This document shows positions 27,374 to 36,939 of a DNA stretch of 64,000 nucleotides, in pieces; position 1 is the first letter of the stretch, and each line of letters opens with the position of its first letter. Where the stretch lies: NCBI RefSeq assembly GCF_030063185.1, contig NZ_JASISP010000018.1, forward strand, positions 1 through 64,000, written 5' to 3'. Made by a program: the position numbers and the translations under genes. The DNA comes from Arthrobacter sp. H35-D1. GTDB taxonomy: Bacteria > Actinomycetota > Actinomycetes > Actinomycetales > Micrococcaceae. The notes beneath the pieces were generated by a model. It saw only the letters and a program-made list of their open reading frames with translations, was not told the origin of the DNA and ran no database searches.

Positions 27374-29193
27374 TGCTCCGGCGGCTGGATGATGGCAATC
27401 CGATGGTCACCTTCGGACTGGTTGCCACGTCAATTTACGTGGTCCTCAGCCTCTTGATCGAAGCTGCTGCCCACATTGCCTACTCAACGCAATGCGAAGG
27501 GACTGCACCCTGGAATCTCAGCCCCGCCGTTCTGCCCGGCCTGTTCAGCGGACGGATCCAATGGATCCTGCCCGCAGAAGGCACCTGCCGCATCGGCACC
27601 GGACAGGTCTGGCTCATCGTCGCACCCATCCTCGTTCTCATAGCTGTTGCTTCACTCGCGGGCATCCTCGGCTGGCATGTCTGGCGCCAATCCGGAGCCT
27701 GGCTCCGGCAAGACATCCTCAGCCGCGACGGCGTGGCACGACGGGCAGAAATCGCCCGCGAATTCGGCGCCAAGGCCGCACTGAAGAGAGGCCGGTACAC
27801 CCGCCCCAGCGCCAAAGACCCCAAAGTTGAAGAAGTCTCCTGGACCATCGGTAAATCGCGCGGCGTCACAGTCCACGTCTCCACCGAAGAATCCCTCGTC
27901 ATCCAAGGCGCACCCCGCTCCGGCAAGGGCCTCTACGTCATCATCAACGCCATCCTCGACGCACCCGGCGCCGTCGTCACCACCTCAACCCGGGCAGACA
28001 ACCTCGTCGTGACCATGAAAGCCCGCGCCACCAACGGCCGCCCCGTCACGGTCTTCGACCCACAAGGAATGTCCGGCTTGCCCACAACCCTGCGCTGGTC
28101 ACCAGTGAGAGGCTGCGAAGACCCCGACGTCGCCACCCGCCGAGCACTTGTCATCTCTGCAGACGCCGCACTCAAAGGAGAGAACGCCGCCTGGCAAAAG
28201 CGCTCGCAGATAGTGCTGCAATGTTTGTTGCATGCCGCTGCGCTTTCGGGTGAGGGAGTTTCGTCGTTTCGCCGCTGGGCGTCAAACCCCGTGCTGGCCA
28301 GGGAGGCCCTCAACATCCTCGGCCGGCCTGAGGCTGCTCTGGGCTGGCAAGCCGATTTGATGGGCATCGTCGACGACGATCCCCGCAATACCTCCAACTC
28401 CTGGATCGGCGTAACCGCGGCTGCTGCGCCGCTGTCGTCTCCCAAGGTCCTCGCTGCTCTGAACCCGAGAGAGAGCAGCGAGCAATTCGACCCCAAAGCC
28501 TTCATCGAACAACGCGGCACGCTCTACCTGATCGGGACCAAGAGCGGTGCGGCCGCTGCCGGTCCCTTCTTGTCCGCGCTGATCGATGACATTGATTATG
28601 CCGCCCGGGAGATGGCTTTCGTCTGCGCGGGTGGTCGGCTTGACCCGCCGTTGTCGCTCATCCTCGACGAAATCGCCAATCTCTCCCCATGGCCGGGGCT
28701 GCCGGTGGTGCTGTCGGACGGTGGCGGCATTGGCATCTCCACCATTGTGGTGTTGCAGTCCCTGTCTCAGGCGCGCTCCGGCTGGTCGATGGACGAGGCC
28801 GCCACCATTTGGGATGCCGCCATCATCAAGGTCATCTTCGGCGGCGGCTCGGACGAACGCGACCTCCGCGCACTCGCTGGTCTCATTGGCGAACGGACGC
28901 TGACGTTCAACACCCGATCATGGTCATCGCAGGGCCGCCAGGACGGCGAGCAAATCCGTGAGTCGCCGGTAATCCCGTTGCATGAAATCCGCCGGCTCCC
29001 GGCAGGTACGGCCATCATGCTCGGGCGTCGTAGCCGCCCCATCCTGCTGGACCTGCGTGAATGGCACAAACGCAAAGACGCAGCACAGTTGGGCCGTTCC
29101 AAGGAGCAAACCGAGCTAGAACTGCTCACCGGCCACCTCAAACGACAGCACGAACAACAAACGCCATTCCCCGCAGGAGAACAGGAGTCATAG
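27373..29193 (+). CDS. VirD4/TraG-type coupling protein
   Basis: A 606-residue protein with two transmembrane helices near the N-terminus (about residues 16-36 and 76-98). The cytoplasmic part has Walker A IQGAPRSGKGLYVI (about residue 178) and Walker B LSLILDEIANLSPWPGL (about 430), followed by the TraG_N/TraM-binding-like segment SQARSGWSMDEAATIW. It would bring the relaxase-DNA complex to the secretion channel. Its ATG overlaps the stop of the VirB4-like gene by one base. Confidence 0.9.
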   Translation: MLRRLDDGNPMVTFGLVATSIYVVLSLLIEAAAHIAYSTQCEGTAPWNLSPAVLPGLFSGRIQWILPAEGTCRIGTGQVWLIVAPILVLIAVASLAGILGWHVWRQSGAWLRQDILSRDGVARRAEIAREFGAKAALKRGRYTRPSAKDPKVEEVSWTIGKSRGVTVHVSTEESLVIQGAPRSGKGLYVIINAILDAPGAVVTTSTRADNLVVTMKARATNGRPVTVFDPQGMSGLPTTLRWSPVRGCEDPDVATRRALVISADAALKGENAAWQKRSQIVLQCLLHAAALSGEGVSSFRRWASNPVLAREALNILGRPEAALGWQADLMGIVDDDPRNTSNSWIGVTAAAAPLSSPKVLAALNPRESSEQFDPKAFIEQRGTLYLIGTKSGAAAAGPFLSALIDDIDYAAREMAFVCAGGRLDPPLSLILDEIANLSPWPGLPVVLSDGGGIGISTIVVLQSLSQARSGWSMDEAATIWDAAIIKVIFGGGSDERDLRALAGLIGERTLTFNTRSWSSQGRQDGEQIRESPVIPLHEIRRLPAGTAIMLGRRSRPILLDLREWHKRKDAAQLGRSKEQTELELLTGHLKRQHEQQTPFPAGEQES

Positions 29194-29195
29194 CC

Positions 29196-29747
29196 ATGGA
29201 CGAGGACGAATCCTTTGAATACGACGTCGAGAACGGTGCCGAAGACAATTTCGCGGCGCTGCTTTTCGGCTCAACGCGCGGCCTGCGCTCCGAGCGCGTA
29301 CCCATGACGTACCGGTGGCGGGATATGGACCCCCGCACCGCCGAGACCGTGTGGAACCACCTCGGTAGTTGGGTCCGCTGGCTCGTGGAAACCTACCACC
29401 TACCCACCTCCGTGATTCCCGACTGCTGGTGGCGGCACTCGGACATTGTGGCCGAGTTGTACGCGCTGCAGAGAGCGGAGCAGGCCTCCTACACCGAGGA
29501 CGACGGCGGGTTCGGCCCCTTGGGCTTTCACGAGCGCCTGGAACACAGCGTCGTCCGGTTGCGAGACCTAACCAGGACGGCTGGCTGCGTCAGCTTGCAG
29601 CAGCACCGCGAACCGGTCGTCCGCCGATTGCCTGACGACGGCCCCGCCATGACGGGGTTGCCGCATACAAGCTTGAATGCGGCAAATCAGCCAGATTCGG
29701 AAACACCCGGCAGCGCGGATTCAGGCACCACCGATTCCGGACAGTAA
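29196..29747 (+). CDS. DUF4913 domain protein
   Basis: A 183-residue protein from the ATG at 29196, with AGGAG upstream. The start inside the coupling-protein gene at 29061 is not supported. The DUF4913 core is FGSTRGL...YRWRDMDPRTAETVWNHL and VIPDCWWRHSDIVAELYALQRAE; the Trp-rich part is typical. An acidic, low-complexity C-terminus follows (about 150-183). It is found in actinobacterial conjugative elements next to the coupling protein and is of unknown function, possibly a substrate adaptor. Confidence 0.83.
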   Translation: MDEDESFEYDVENGAEDNFAALLFGSTRGLRSERVPMTYRWRDMDPRTAETVWNHLGSWVRWLVETYHLPTSVIPDCWWRHSDIVAELYALQRAEQASYTEDDGGFGPLGFHERLEHSVVRLRDLTRTAGCVSLQQHREPVVRRLPDDGPAMTGLPHTSLNAANQPDSETPGSADSGTTDSGQ

Positions 29748-29762
29748 CGGAGGGATGAAGCC

Positions 29763-30920
29763 ATGGAAGCCATATCCGAACCAACACCACGATGGCTGAA
29801 AGCAGTTCAAGCAAATGAGGGAGCGCCGCCAGCCACCCACCCCAGTCCTGAACAGCGAGTTAACGAGCTCACCGAAGGGCTCTACTCGTTGCTGGCAGAG
29901 GCTGTTGACCAGCCGCAGCAATGGCACCGGCTCCTCGACGCTTCGGCGACCATGTGGCGGTACTCGGGAGGAAATGTCGCACTTTTGACGATGCAAATGG
30001 CCCAACGAGGTCCAATGAAGCCGACCCTCGTTGCCGGGTACAAGGAGTGGGAACGGCACAGCCGCTATGTTCTCAAGGGTGAACACGCCTTGTATGTGAT
30101 TGCGCCAAGAACCGCCCGAATCACGCCTGCTGATGAACAAGGTGAGGTTTCCGGGGCACGAGAACCTGAACTTGCGGCGTCGGGGGACGGCGAACACCGA
30201 TCCAGGATTGTCGGATGGCGCGGGCAGCCAGTGTTCGATGTGTCGCAGACCGAGGGGGAGCCTTTGCTTGTTCCTATTGCCGGTCGGCCAGATGTGCCAC
30301 TCCAAGCCGATTCATGCACGCAGCTGTGGGAGTCACTCACAGCAGTGGCGCGAAACGCGCTCTACAACATCGTCGTCTCAGAGACGCAGGCAGGGTTGGC
30401 GGACGGATACACCGACCACTCGCGCCGCCTCATCAGCGTAGGGTCCTGGCTGGATGCGGAAGACCGCGTTGCAACGCTCGCGCACGAACTCGCCCACGCC
30501 TCCCTCCACGTCCCTGGCGACGCCATTGGCGCCCTGTATGGCAGCAGCTCCGAACACCGCGGCCTCGCCGAGATCGAAGCCGAGTCCGTCGCCTACGTTG
30601 TCCTGCGGGCTCATGGCATCGACCGAGATGAACAGTCCGCTGCCTACTTGGCAGGCTGGGCCGACGCCGTGATAGAAGCTGAAGCCTGCTCGATTCTTCG
30701 TTGCTCTCGAGACAGGAAGCCCATGTCCCGGGTCGACATTGCAAAGTCCGTGCTGGGTCGAGTGACATCCGTGGCCAAGACGATTTTAGAAACGACAAAC
30801 CCTCCAGGGTTTGGTGGGAGACTGGCGTGCCTTGCTTTGGAACCCGAAATTGGAGGACAAGAACACCTACTCGGCATTCGGTCTGCCGCGCGACCTAGGG
30901 CGTCAACTGTCTTTGAATGA
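29763..30920 (+). CDS. ArdC-like antirestriction protein with zinc peptidase motif
   Basis: A 385-residue protein. The N-terminal part (about residues 25-160) resembles the ArdC N-terminal ssDNA-binding domain: WRYSGGNVALLTMQ, GYKEWERHSRYVLKGEHALYV is its typical order. The second part is a metallopeptidase-like domain with VATLAHELAHASLHV, giving HExxH near residue 240, and a downstream EIEAESVAYVV with the third zinc ligand Glu. ArdC proteins protect incoming ssDNA and plasmids from host restriction. It ends the transfer operon, 16 bases after DUF4913. Confidence 0.87.
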   Translation: MEAISEPTPRWLKAVQANEGAPPATHPSPEQRVNELTEGLYSLLAEAVDQPQQWHRLLDASATMWRYSGGNVALLTMQMAQRGPMKPTLVAGYKEWERHSRYVLKGEHALYVIAPRTARITPADEQGEVSGAREPELAASGDGEHRSRIVGWRGQPVFDVSQTEGEPLLVPIAGRPDVPLQADSCTQLWESLTAVARNALYNIVVSETQAGLADGYTDHSRRLISVGSWLDAEDRVATLAHELAHASLHVPGDAIGALYGSSSEHRGLAEIEAESVAYVVLRAHGIDRDEQSAAYLAGWADAVIEAEACSILRCSRDRKPMSRVDIAKSVLGRVTSVAKTILETTNPPGFGGRLACLALEPEIGGQEHLLGIRSAARPRASTVFE

Positions 30921-31428
30921 TCGCAGTATCGTGATCGGCATGTAGGTGTCTGGTCGAAAGTGAAGTGGGCGGCAAGTCATGTGGCATCACGAAGAATTGC
31001 ACCGATTAGATTTGTGGACGAGTCGTTGTCGCATGTCGGGCATTCAGAAACTAACATACGTATCTTCTCACCGTTGTGGACTAAATCCAGGCATGGCCAC
31101 TGAGGTAACATCGGGAATGGTGTCTAGTGCTCGATTGCTGGATCTGGCTGCAATGACGCGTCCTTGGCAATTGGCTGCCAGCTGTCATGTTTGCAACCCG
31201 CTCGCGGGCGCCTACAAGGCTTCGTGTAGCCGGTACGCGAATAGAGCTACGCGCGTGCACTCGGGCGTGGCGCCTGTCATGTTTTCCTCAAACGAGGTCG
31301 ACGGTTGGATAGGAGGGCTATGAGTGGCGTGGAAACTACGGGATCCTACCAACGCATGGCTGAGGAAATGAATGTCAGAGCGCCATCGTATCCTGATCAA
31401 TCAAAGCAAGTAACCTGAAGGAGCGGCG
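30921..31428. other. Intergenic region upstream of the restriction-modification cassette
   Basis: One 114-codon frame at 30979-31323 is open, but it has no family features or convincing ribosome-binding site. I see no gene. The promoter of the cassette presumably lies near 31330-31420. Confidence 0.45.
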
Positions 31429-32079
31429 ATGAGTCTGAATGAGGTAGAGCGCCTAGTCAAGTCCAAACAGCGCGTCGCCGACCACGGTGAGGTGTTCACA
31501 CCCGCCTGGATGGTGGAGAATATGCTCGATCTGGTCAAGCAAGAATCCGAGCGTATAGACTCCCGCGTGCTCGAACCTGCCTGCGGTTCCGGGAATTTCC
31601 TCGTGCCGATATTGGCGCGCAAACTTGCCACGGTTCAGTTTCGCCATGGCAAGAGCGACTTCGAGAAGCGCCACTACGCCCTATTCGCACTTATGTGCAC
31701 GTACGGCATCGAACTCTTGGCCGACAACGCCTTGGAATGCCGTGACAATCTCGCCTCCCTCTTCAACGCCTTTCTTGGAATCAAAGACGATGACGAGTGG
31801 GCGCTGGCAGCCCACACCGTGCTTGAAGCAAATATCGTTGAGGGAGACGCGCTGGAAATGACGTTCTCAAACGGCCAGCCGATCGCTTTCCCTGAGTGGG
31901 GATACCTCGGGAAAGGTAAGTTTCAGCGCAGGGACTTCCGCTACGACAACTTGACTCAGCGCGCCTCCTACGAGGGCACGCTCTTCGGTCAACTTGACGA
32001 GGAGGACCTGTTTGTTCCGTCTAGGACGTACCCGACCATGACTGTTCACCAGATTGCAGAGAACGTGGGCCAAATATGA
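31429..32079 (+). CDS. Adenine methyltransferase-like protein, motif I only
   Basis: A 216-residue protein, short for a methyltransferase. It opens with DHGEVFTPAWMVENMLDL, a region typical of type I HsdM and Eco57I-type enzymes. The SAM-binding motif VLEPACGSGNFLVPIL follows (about residues 43-58). GIELLADNALECRDNL and EANIVEGDALEM follow as motifs II-III, but no NPPY motif is present. It overlaps the next gene by four bases (ATGA), and the partner has NPPY. The two may work as a split or heteromeric enzyme. Confidence 0.82.
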   Translation: MSLNEVERLVKSKQRVADHGEVFTPAWMVENMLDLVKQESERIDSRVLEPACGSGNFLVPILARKLATVQFRHGKSDFEKRHYALFALMCTYGIELLADNALECRDNLASLFNAFLGIKDDDEWALAAHTVLEANIVEGDALEMTFSNGQPIAFPEWGYLGKGKFQRRDFRYDNLTQRASYEGTLFGQLDEEDLFVPSRTYPTMTVHQIAENVGQI

Positions 32080-33737
32080 GCGTCGCACCATTTACCTTAC
32101 GGAGTCACAACCCGGACGTGCTGACCTGCATCGCCAACCTTTCCAACGACGAAGTTTTTACGCCTCCCGACATGGCGGAATCCATGCTCGATATGCTTGC
32201 CAGGGCGTGGGCGGAAGCGAACGATGGTGCAGATATCTGGTCCAATCCGGACGTCACTTTTCTAGACCCGTTCACCAAGTCTGGCGTCTTCTTACGCGAA
32301 ATCGTCCGTCGCCTTGCCGATGGGCTCGCCGTCATAATCCCAGACCTCCACAAGCGTATCGACCATATCCTCACACGGCAGGTCTACGGTATTGGAACCA
32401 CCCAGCTCACTGCGCTCATGGCACGCCGCAGCGTCTATTGCTCGAAGTACGCCAACGGGCCACATTCCATCGCGAATTCTTTCACCACGGAAGATGGCAA
32501 TATCTGGTTTGAGCGCACCGAACATGAATGGAGTGGGGGAAAACGAGAGTTCCGCGTTGACCCGCTCACAGGAGACGAGCTAATCGTCTTCACCCACCGG
32601 CGCTGTGCTTATTGTGGAGCGAGTGAAGACGACTATGGCCGTGGCGACGAGCTCGAAACTCATGCATATGCGTTCATACACACAGACGACATCAAAGCTC
32701 GCATAGCCGAGCTGTTCGGAGACAAAATGCAATTCGATGTCATCATCGGCAACCCGCCCTACCAGCTCAGCGACGGTGGTCATGGCTCATCAGCGGCGCC
32801 GATTTATCAGCTCTTCGTCGAGAAAGCGCTTAGTCTTGATCCGCGCTTCGCAGTCTTCATCACGCCTTCCCGCTGGTTCTCAGGTGGAAAAGGCCTCGAC
32901 GAATACCGCAAAAAAATGCTTTCCGATCACCGTATGCGCGACATCGTGGATTACCCAAAGCTCTTTGAAGTCTTCCCCAGTGTAAAGATTAGGGGTGGCG
33001 TTTCATACTTTTTGTGGGACCGCATCCATGATGGCCCCTGTACCGTCCAGACCATCTGGGGTGGTCAACCGCTCGGTGGTTCCGCAGCCCGATACCTCGA
33101 CGCTTACGACGTTCTGATCCGGAGAAATGAGGCAATCCCCATTCTTGAAAAGGTCCGAGCTAAGGGAGAACCGACCCTCGAATCCCGGGTCTCAAGCCGT
33201 AAGCCATTCGGACTCGCAACCAACTTCAAAGGAAAACTGACGTCGTCGGGTATGACCGATCCGGTAAAGCTCTTCGCGAACCAGAGGATCGACTGGATTG
33301 AACGAGCTGATCTTCCCACCAATCGGGAATGGGCCGACGTCTGGAAAGTTCTTATGACGCGAGTTCAGGGCACGAGCGCTGCCGTTGAGACGAAGTTCCT
33401 TTCCAAACCGATCATCGGCGGGCCAGGTACCGCGTGCACAGAGACCTATCTCGTTGCTGGCAAGTTTGACACTGAGGAAGAAGCCGACAGGTTTGCCCTG
33501 TATCTTCGCACCCGATTCGTGCGTTTCCTTGTGTCTCTGCGCAAGTCAACTCAGGATGCTGCACGGGGGGTTTACACGTTTGTGCCTGACGTTCCACTGG
33601 ACCGAGATTGGACCGATGCGGCGCTGTATGAACGGTATGAGTTGACTGCTGAGGATGTCACATTCATTGAGTCTCAGGTCGCGGAGCACGACGCCACACT
33701 TTTCGACGAGATCCGGGATGAAGCCGACGATGAGTAG
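32076..33737 (+). CDS. Eco57I-type restriction-modification methyltransferase
   Basis: A 553-residue protein. It begins with NDEVFTPPDMAESMLDML and a modified motif I, FLDPFTKSGVFLREI (about residue 63), where the usual G-x-G pattern is altered. A CxxC pair (CAYCGASE) may bind zinc with a second pair (not obvious). Motif IV is VIIGNPPYQLSDGG (about residue 225), the catalytic signature of N6-adenine methylation. A C-terminal target-recognition-like half follows. It is coupled to the upstream motif-I protein, and its stop overlaps the ATG of the nuclease-helicase gene. Confidence 0.86.
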   Translation: MSVAPFTLRSHNPDVLTCIANLSNDEVFTPPDMAESMLDMLARAWAEANDGADIWSNPDVTFLDPFTKSGVFLREIVRRLADGLAVIIPDLHKRIDHILTRQVYGIGTTQLTALMARRSVYCSKYANGPHSIANSFTTEDGNIWFERTEHEWSGGKREFRVDPLTGDELIVFTHRRCAYCGASEDDYGRGDELETHAYAFIHTDDIKARIAELFGDKMQFDVIIGNPPYQLSDGGHGSSAAPIYQLFVEKALSLDPRFAVFITPSRWFSGGKGLDEYRKKMLSDHRMRDIVDYPKLFEVFPSVKIRGGVSYFLWDRIHDGPCTVQTIWGGQPLGGSAARYLDAYDVLIRRNEAIPILEKVRAKGEPTLESRVSSRKPFGLATNFKGKLTSSGMTDPVKLFANQRIDWIERADLPTNREWADVWKVLMTRVQGTSAAVETKFLSKPIIGGPGTACTETYLVAGKFDTEEEADRFALYLRTRFVRFLVSLRKSTQDAARGVYTFVPDVPLDRDWTDAALYERYELTAEDVTFIESQVAEHDATLFDEIRDEADDE

Positions 33738-36291
33738 AGATATCGGGGAGCTCCTCCCGAAGAAACCAGACGTGCGCCTGCGTATTTATGCATGGACCCC
33801 CAACGATCCGCCGGCCAACTATGCGGGGCTGATCAAGGTGGGCCAGACGACAAAGGTCGACGTAAACGAGCGTATTCGTGAATCTCAGGGCCAAATGCAG
33901 CAAACCTACACGCTCCACGTAGATGAAGCTGCAGATTGGGAGGATGGTTCCGTTTTTCGCGACTCTGATGTACGTCAGCGTCTCATTGACAAAGGTTTTG
34001 AGAACCCAGTCTTCGGGTCGGCCCGTGAGTGGATGCGCTGCACCCCGGCTGATGTCCTCACTGCGATCACTGAACTACGCACCGGTCAGAAGCTGAGCGG
34101 CACCCACCATGAGACCTTTGAAATGCGTCCCGAGCAAACTCGCGCGGTCGAGAAAGTCCACGACTACTACGAGTCGATCTGGGCCGAAGACCCCACTGCC
34201 GTTCCCCGATTCTTGTGGAACGCGAAGATGCGGTTCGGCAAGACCTTTGCCTCCTATCAACTCGCTAAACGTCTCGGCGCCAAGCGTGTGCTTGTCGTTA
34301 CGTTCAAGCCAGCCGTTGAGGACGCGTGGCAAACGGATCTGGAGTCTCACGCAGACTTCGACGGGTGGCAGTATTTGTCATCAGCTACAGGCGGCGACCC
34401 TGAGACTACCGACCGATCCCGCCCGTTGGTTTACTTTGGATCGTTTCAAGACTTACTGGGCCGAGATAGGAAGACTGGCCTCATCAAGGCCAAGAACGAG
34501 TGGGTTCACGCCACGAACTGGGACCTTGTGATCTTCGACGAGTACCACTTCGGCGCTTGGCGCGAATCTGCCAAAGAGCTGTTCGAGGGTGAGGATGAAA
34601 AGGTCGCGAAGAAGGAGCTCGCCGCCGAATACCACGAGGTTCTTGGAGACTTTGACGAGGAACTCGATGAACTTGGTAATGATGAGGATGACTTCCTGCC
34701 GATCACGACGCGTGCCTACCTGTATTTGTCAGGTACACCATTCAAGGCGCTGGCGACTGGTGAGTTCATAGAGGAGCAAATCTTCAACTGGAGTTACACC
34801 GACGAACAACGAGCCAAGGCGGAGTACACCGCGGCCCATCCAGATAAGTGGAACCCGTACGGGGCTCTGCCGGAGATGCGTATGTTCACATACCAGATGC
34901 CCGATGAACTAATCGCTGTAGCCAGTCAGGGCGAGTTCGATGAATTCGACCTTAACGCGTTCTTTGAGGCCACCGGTCATGGCAAAGACGCTGAGTTTAC
35001 GCATAAGACCGATGTGCAGAAATGGCTAGACATCATTCGCGGGGCGTACATGCCCACGCAGGTCGACTCGATGCGGATGGGCACCCGCCCGCCATTCCCA
35101 TACTCGGATGCCAGGCTTTTGCCCTACATGCAGCACTCGTTCTGGTTCCTGCCAAACGTTGCCGCCTGCGAGGCAATGGCGAATTTGCTTGCGCAGCGCC
35201 TAAATGTCTTTTGGCACGATTACCAGGTCCTTACTGTCGCTGGCCCTCATGCTGGCATTGGGCTCGACGCTTTGCCGCCAGTGCGCGAGGCAATCCGAGA
35301 CGGGCATGACACCAAGACGATCACATTGTCATGCGGAAAGCTCACCACTGGTGTGACTGTCAAACAATGGTCATCTATACTCATGCTCCGAAACCTTAAA
35401 TCACCCGAGACCTATTTTCAGGCAGCGTTCCGGGTGCAGTCTTCGTGGTCGATAATGAATCCCAATGGGAACGACATTAAAGAAGAAACTGTACTCAAGC
35501 CGGTGTGTTTCGTGTTTGATTTCGCTCCGACCCGGGCTTTGAGCCAGATTTCGGATTATGGGGTTGGGCTGTCGCCGGAGACAGCTGACCCGGAGCTTGC
35601 GGTAGAAGAGTTGGTGAAGTTCCTGCCAGTTCTCGCCTATGACGGCTCGAACATGACCCAAGTTGACGCTGGAGGCATCCTAGACATTGCGATGGCCGGG
35701 ACTTCGGCGACGCTGTTGGCACGCAAGTGGGAGTCCGCGATCCTCGTCAATGTCGACAACGATACTCTGCGCCGCATTATTGGCAACCAGGCTGCGATGG
35801 ACGCGGTGATGAACATTGAGGGCTTCCGCGCACTTGGCAACTCCATCTTCGAGACGGTCATTAACAAGAGCGACGCTATTAAGAAAACGAAGAAGGAGAA
35901 AAGCGAGGGGTTCACTTCTGCTGAGAAGAAGGAACTGACTGCTGAGGAGAAGGACTACAAATCCAAACGCAAGCAGATTCAAGACAAGTTGATTAAGTTC
36001 GCCACACGTATCCCGGCATTCATGTACCTCACAGATTTCCGCGAGAACACCCTACAAGACGTCATTACCAAGCTCGAACCTGCCTTGTTTAAATCTGTTA
36101 CTGGGCTGACAGTTGATGACTTCCATTTGCTCGTAAATCTTGGAGTGTTCAACGCTCCTCACATGAACCAGGCTGTTTTCGCGTTTCGCCGCTATGAGGA
36201 TGCTTCCCTGTCGTATAGTGGCGTCGAATCCCATAGTGGTCTGCGCCATTATGGCCTCTACGACACTGTCATTGCGGTGGATGAGCACTGA
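33730..36291 (+). CDS. GIY-YIG/T5orf172-like nuclease fused to a DEAD/DEAH helicase
   Basis: An 853-residue protein from the ATG at 33730, overlapping the previous stop by eight bases. Residues about 15-65 resemble the T5orf172/GIY-YIG pattern (LRIYAWTP...YAGLIKVGQT...ERIRES). A superfamily-2 helicase follows: motif I AKMRFGKTFASY (about 167), motif II VIFDEYHFGAW (about 270), motif III LYLSGTPFKAL, and a later motif VI-like region QAAFRVQSSW. The C-terminal 250 residues are charged, with a coiled coil near 720-760. This is the restriction half of the cassette, likely translocating along DNA to cut unmethylated sites. Confidence 0.85.
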   Translation: MSRDIGELLPKKPDVRLRIYAWTPNDPPANYAGLIKVGQTTKVDVNERIRESQGQMQQTYTLHVDEAADWEDGSVFRDSDVRQRLIDKGFENPVFGSAREWMRCTPADVLTAITELRTGQKLSGTHHETFEMRPEQTRAVEKVHDYYESIWAEDPTAVPRFLWNAKMRFGKTFASYQLAKRLGAKRVLVVTFKPAVEDAWQTDLESHADFDGWQYLSSATGGDPETTDRSRPLVYFGSFQDLLGRDRKTGLIKAKNEWVHATNWDLVIFDEYHFGAWRESAKELFEGEDEKVAKKELAAEYHEVLGDFDEELDELGNDEDDFLPITTRAYLYLSGTPFKALATGEFIEEQIFNWSYTDEQRAKAEYTAAHPDKWNPYGALPEMRMFTYQMPDELIAVASQGEFDEFDLNAFFEATGHGKDAEFTHKTDVQKWLDIIRGAYMPTQVDSMRMGTRPPFPYSDARLLPYMQHSFWFLPNVAACEAMANLLAQRLNVFWHDYQVLTVAGPHAGIGLDALPPVREAIRDGHDTKTITLSCGKLTTGVTVKQWSSILMLRNLKSPETYFQAAFRVQSSWSIMNPNGNDIKEETVLKPVCFVFDFAPTRALSQISDYGVGLSPETADPELAVEELVKFLPVLAYDGSNMTQVDAGGILDIAMAGTSATLLARKWESAILVNVDNDTLRRIIGNQAAMDAVMNIEGFRALGNSIFETVINKSDAIKKTKKEKSEGFTSAEKKELTAEEKDYKSKRKQIQDKLIKFATRIPAFMYLTDFRENTLQDVITKLEPALFKSVTGLTVDDFHLLVNLGVFNAPHMNQAVFAFRRYEDASLSYSGVESHSGLRHYGLYDTVIAVDEH

Positions 36292-36395
36292 ATTCATGAA
36301 CGAGCCTGTGGACTTTGTGGCGAAGTTAGGTCCAAGGGGTCGCCATCCAAGCAAGGTATCCGTTTTGAGAAGTTCATTGCATAAAGGGCTATTTC

Positions 36396-36917
36396 TTAAC
36401 CGAGTCTTGGTGCAATAGCTAAACAGGCGTGGGACCGAAGATAGTAGGTTGGCGGCCATGGCGCGCCGACCTGGATTTGTGTCGGATCTGGACGGATAAG
36501 CAGGACGGAATCTGGCCAGATGGCAAACGTTCCGTTCTCGATCCAGACTGGTTGAACGTAGCCGAACTTGTTCCAGCGTATGGTTGCCCAGGAGCCAGTC
36601 GGTTGGATTTCTTCGAAACTGATGACTGTGATCTCAGCGGTGGCTTCGTGTTCGCCTTTGATCCGGGTTAGGTATTCCCACTGCCGGTTGGCAAATTGCT
36701 GCCACTGTCGCCGCCCCTGAAATCGTCGGGCCCAGCGCCAAGCAACCCAGCCTGCCGCCAAGAGCGCTATTCCGAACGCGATCCAAACACTCTGGAATCC
36801 TGGCCACGCGATGGCAATCGCGACGGCCAAGTACAGCAGAGCCACTCCGACGATGACGGTCGTCGCGACTAGGAGGCCGCCGCTGAGCTGTGGCTTGATC
36901 ATCGGGTTGCTCTCCAT
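36396..36917 (-). CDS. Two-helix membrane protein of unknown function
   Basis: A 173-residue protein from the ATG at 36917, preceded by a strong GGAGGAGG; the longer frame to 36977 is not needed. Two transmembrane helices (about residues 13-38 and 42-62) are followed by a soluble beta-rich domain (about 80-150, with TAEITVISFEEIQPTGSWATI). I do not recognise the family. It is downstream of the relaxase gene in the same direction, with 22 bases between, so it probably belongs to the mobilisation operon. Confidence 0.72.
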   Translation of the reverse strand: MESNPMIKPQLSGGLLVATTVIVGVALLYLAVAIAIAWPGFQSVWIAFGIALLAAGWVAWRWARRFQGRRQWQQFANRQWEYLTRIKGEHEATAEITVISFEEIQPTGSWATIRWNKFGYVQPVWIENGTFAIWPDSVLLIRPDPTQIQVGAPWPPTYYLRSHACLAIAPRLG

Positions 36918-36939
36918 AGCTACCTCCTCCGCTCTTATT

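Noticed and set aside
30979-31323. 114-codon plus-strand frame before the restriction-modification cassette
   Set aside because: No ribosome-binding site, no recognisable domain and an irregular residue pattern.
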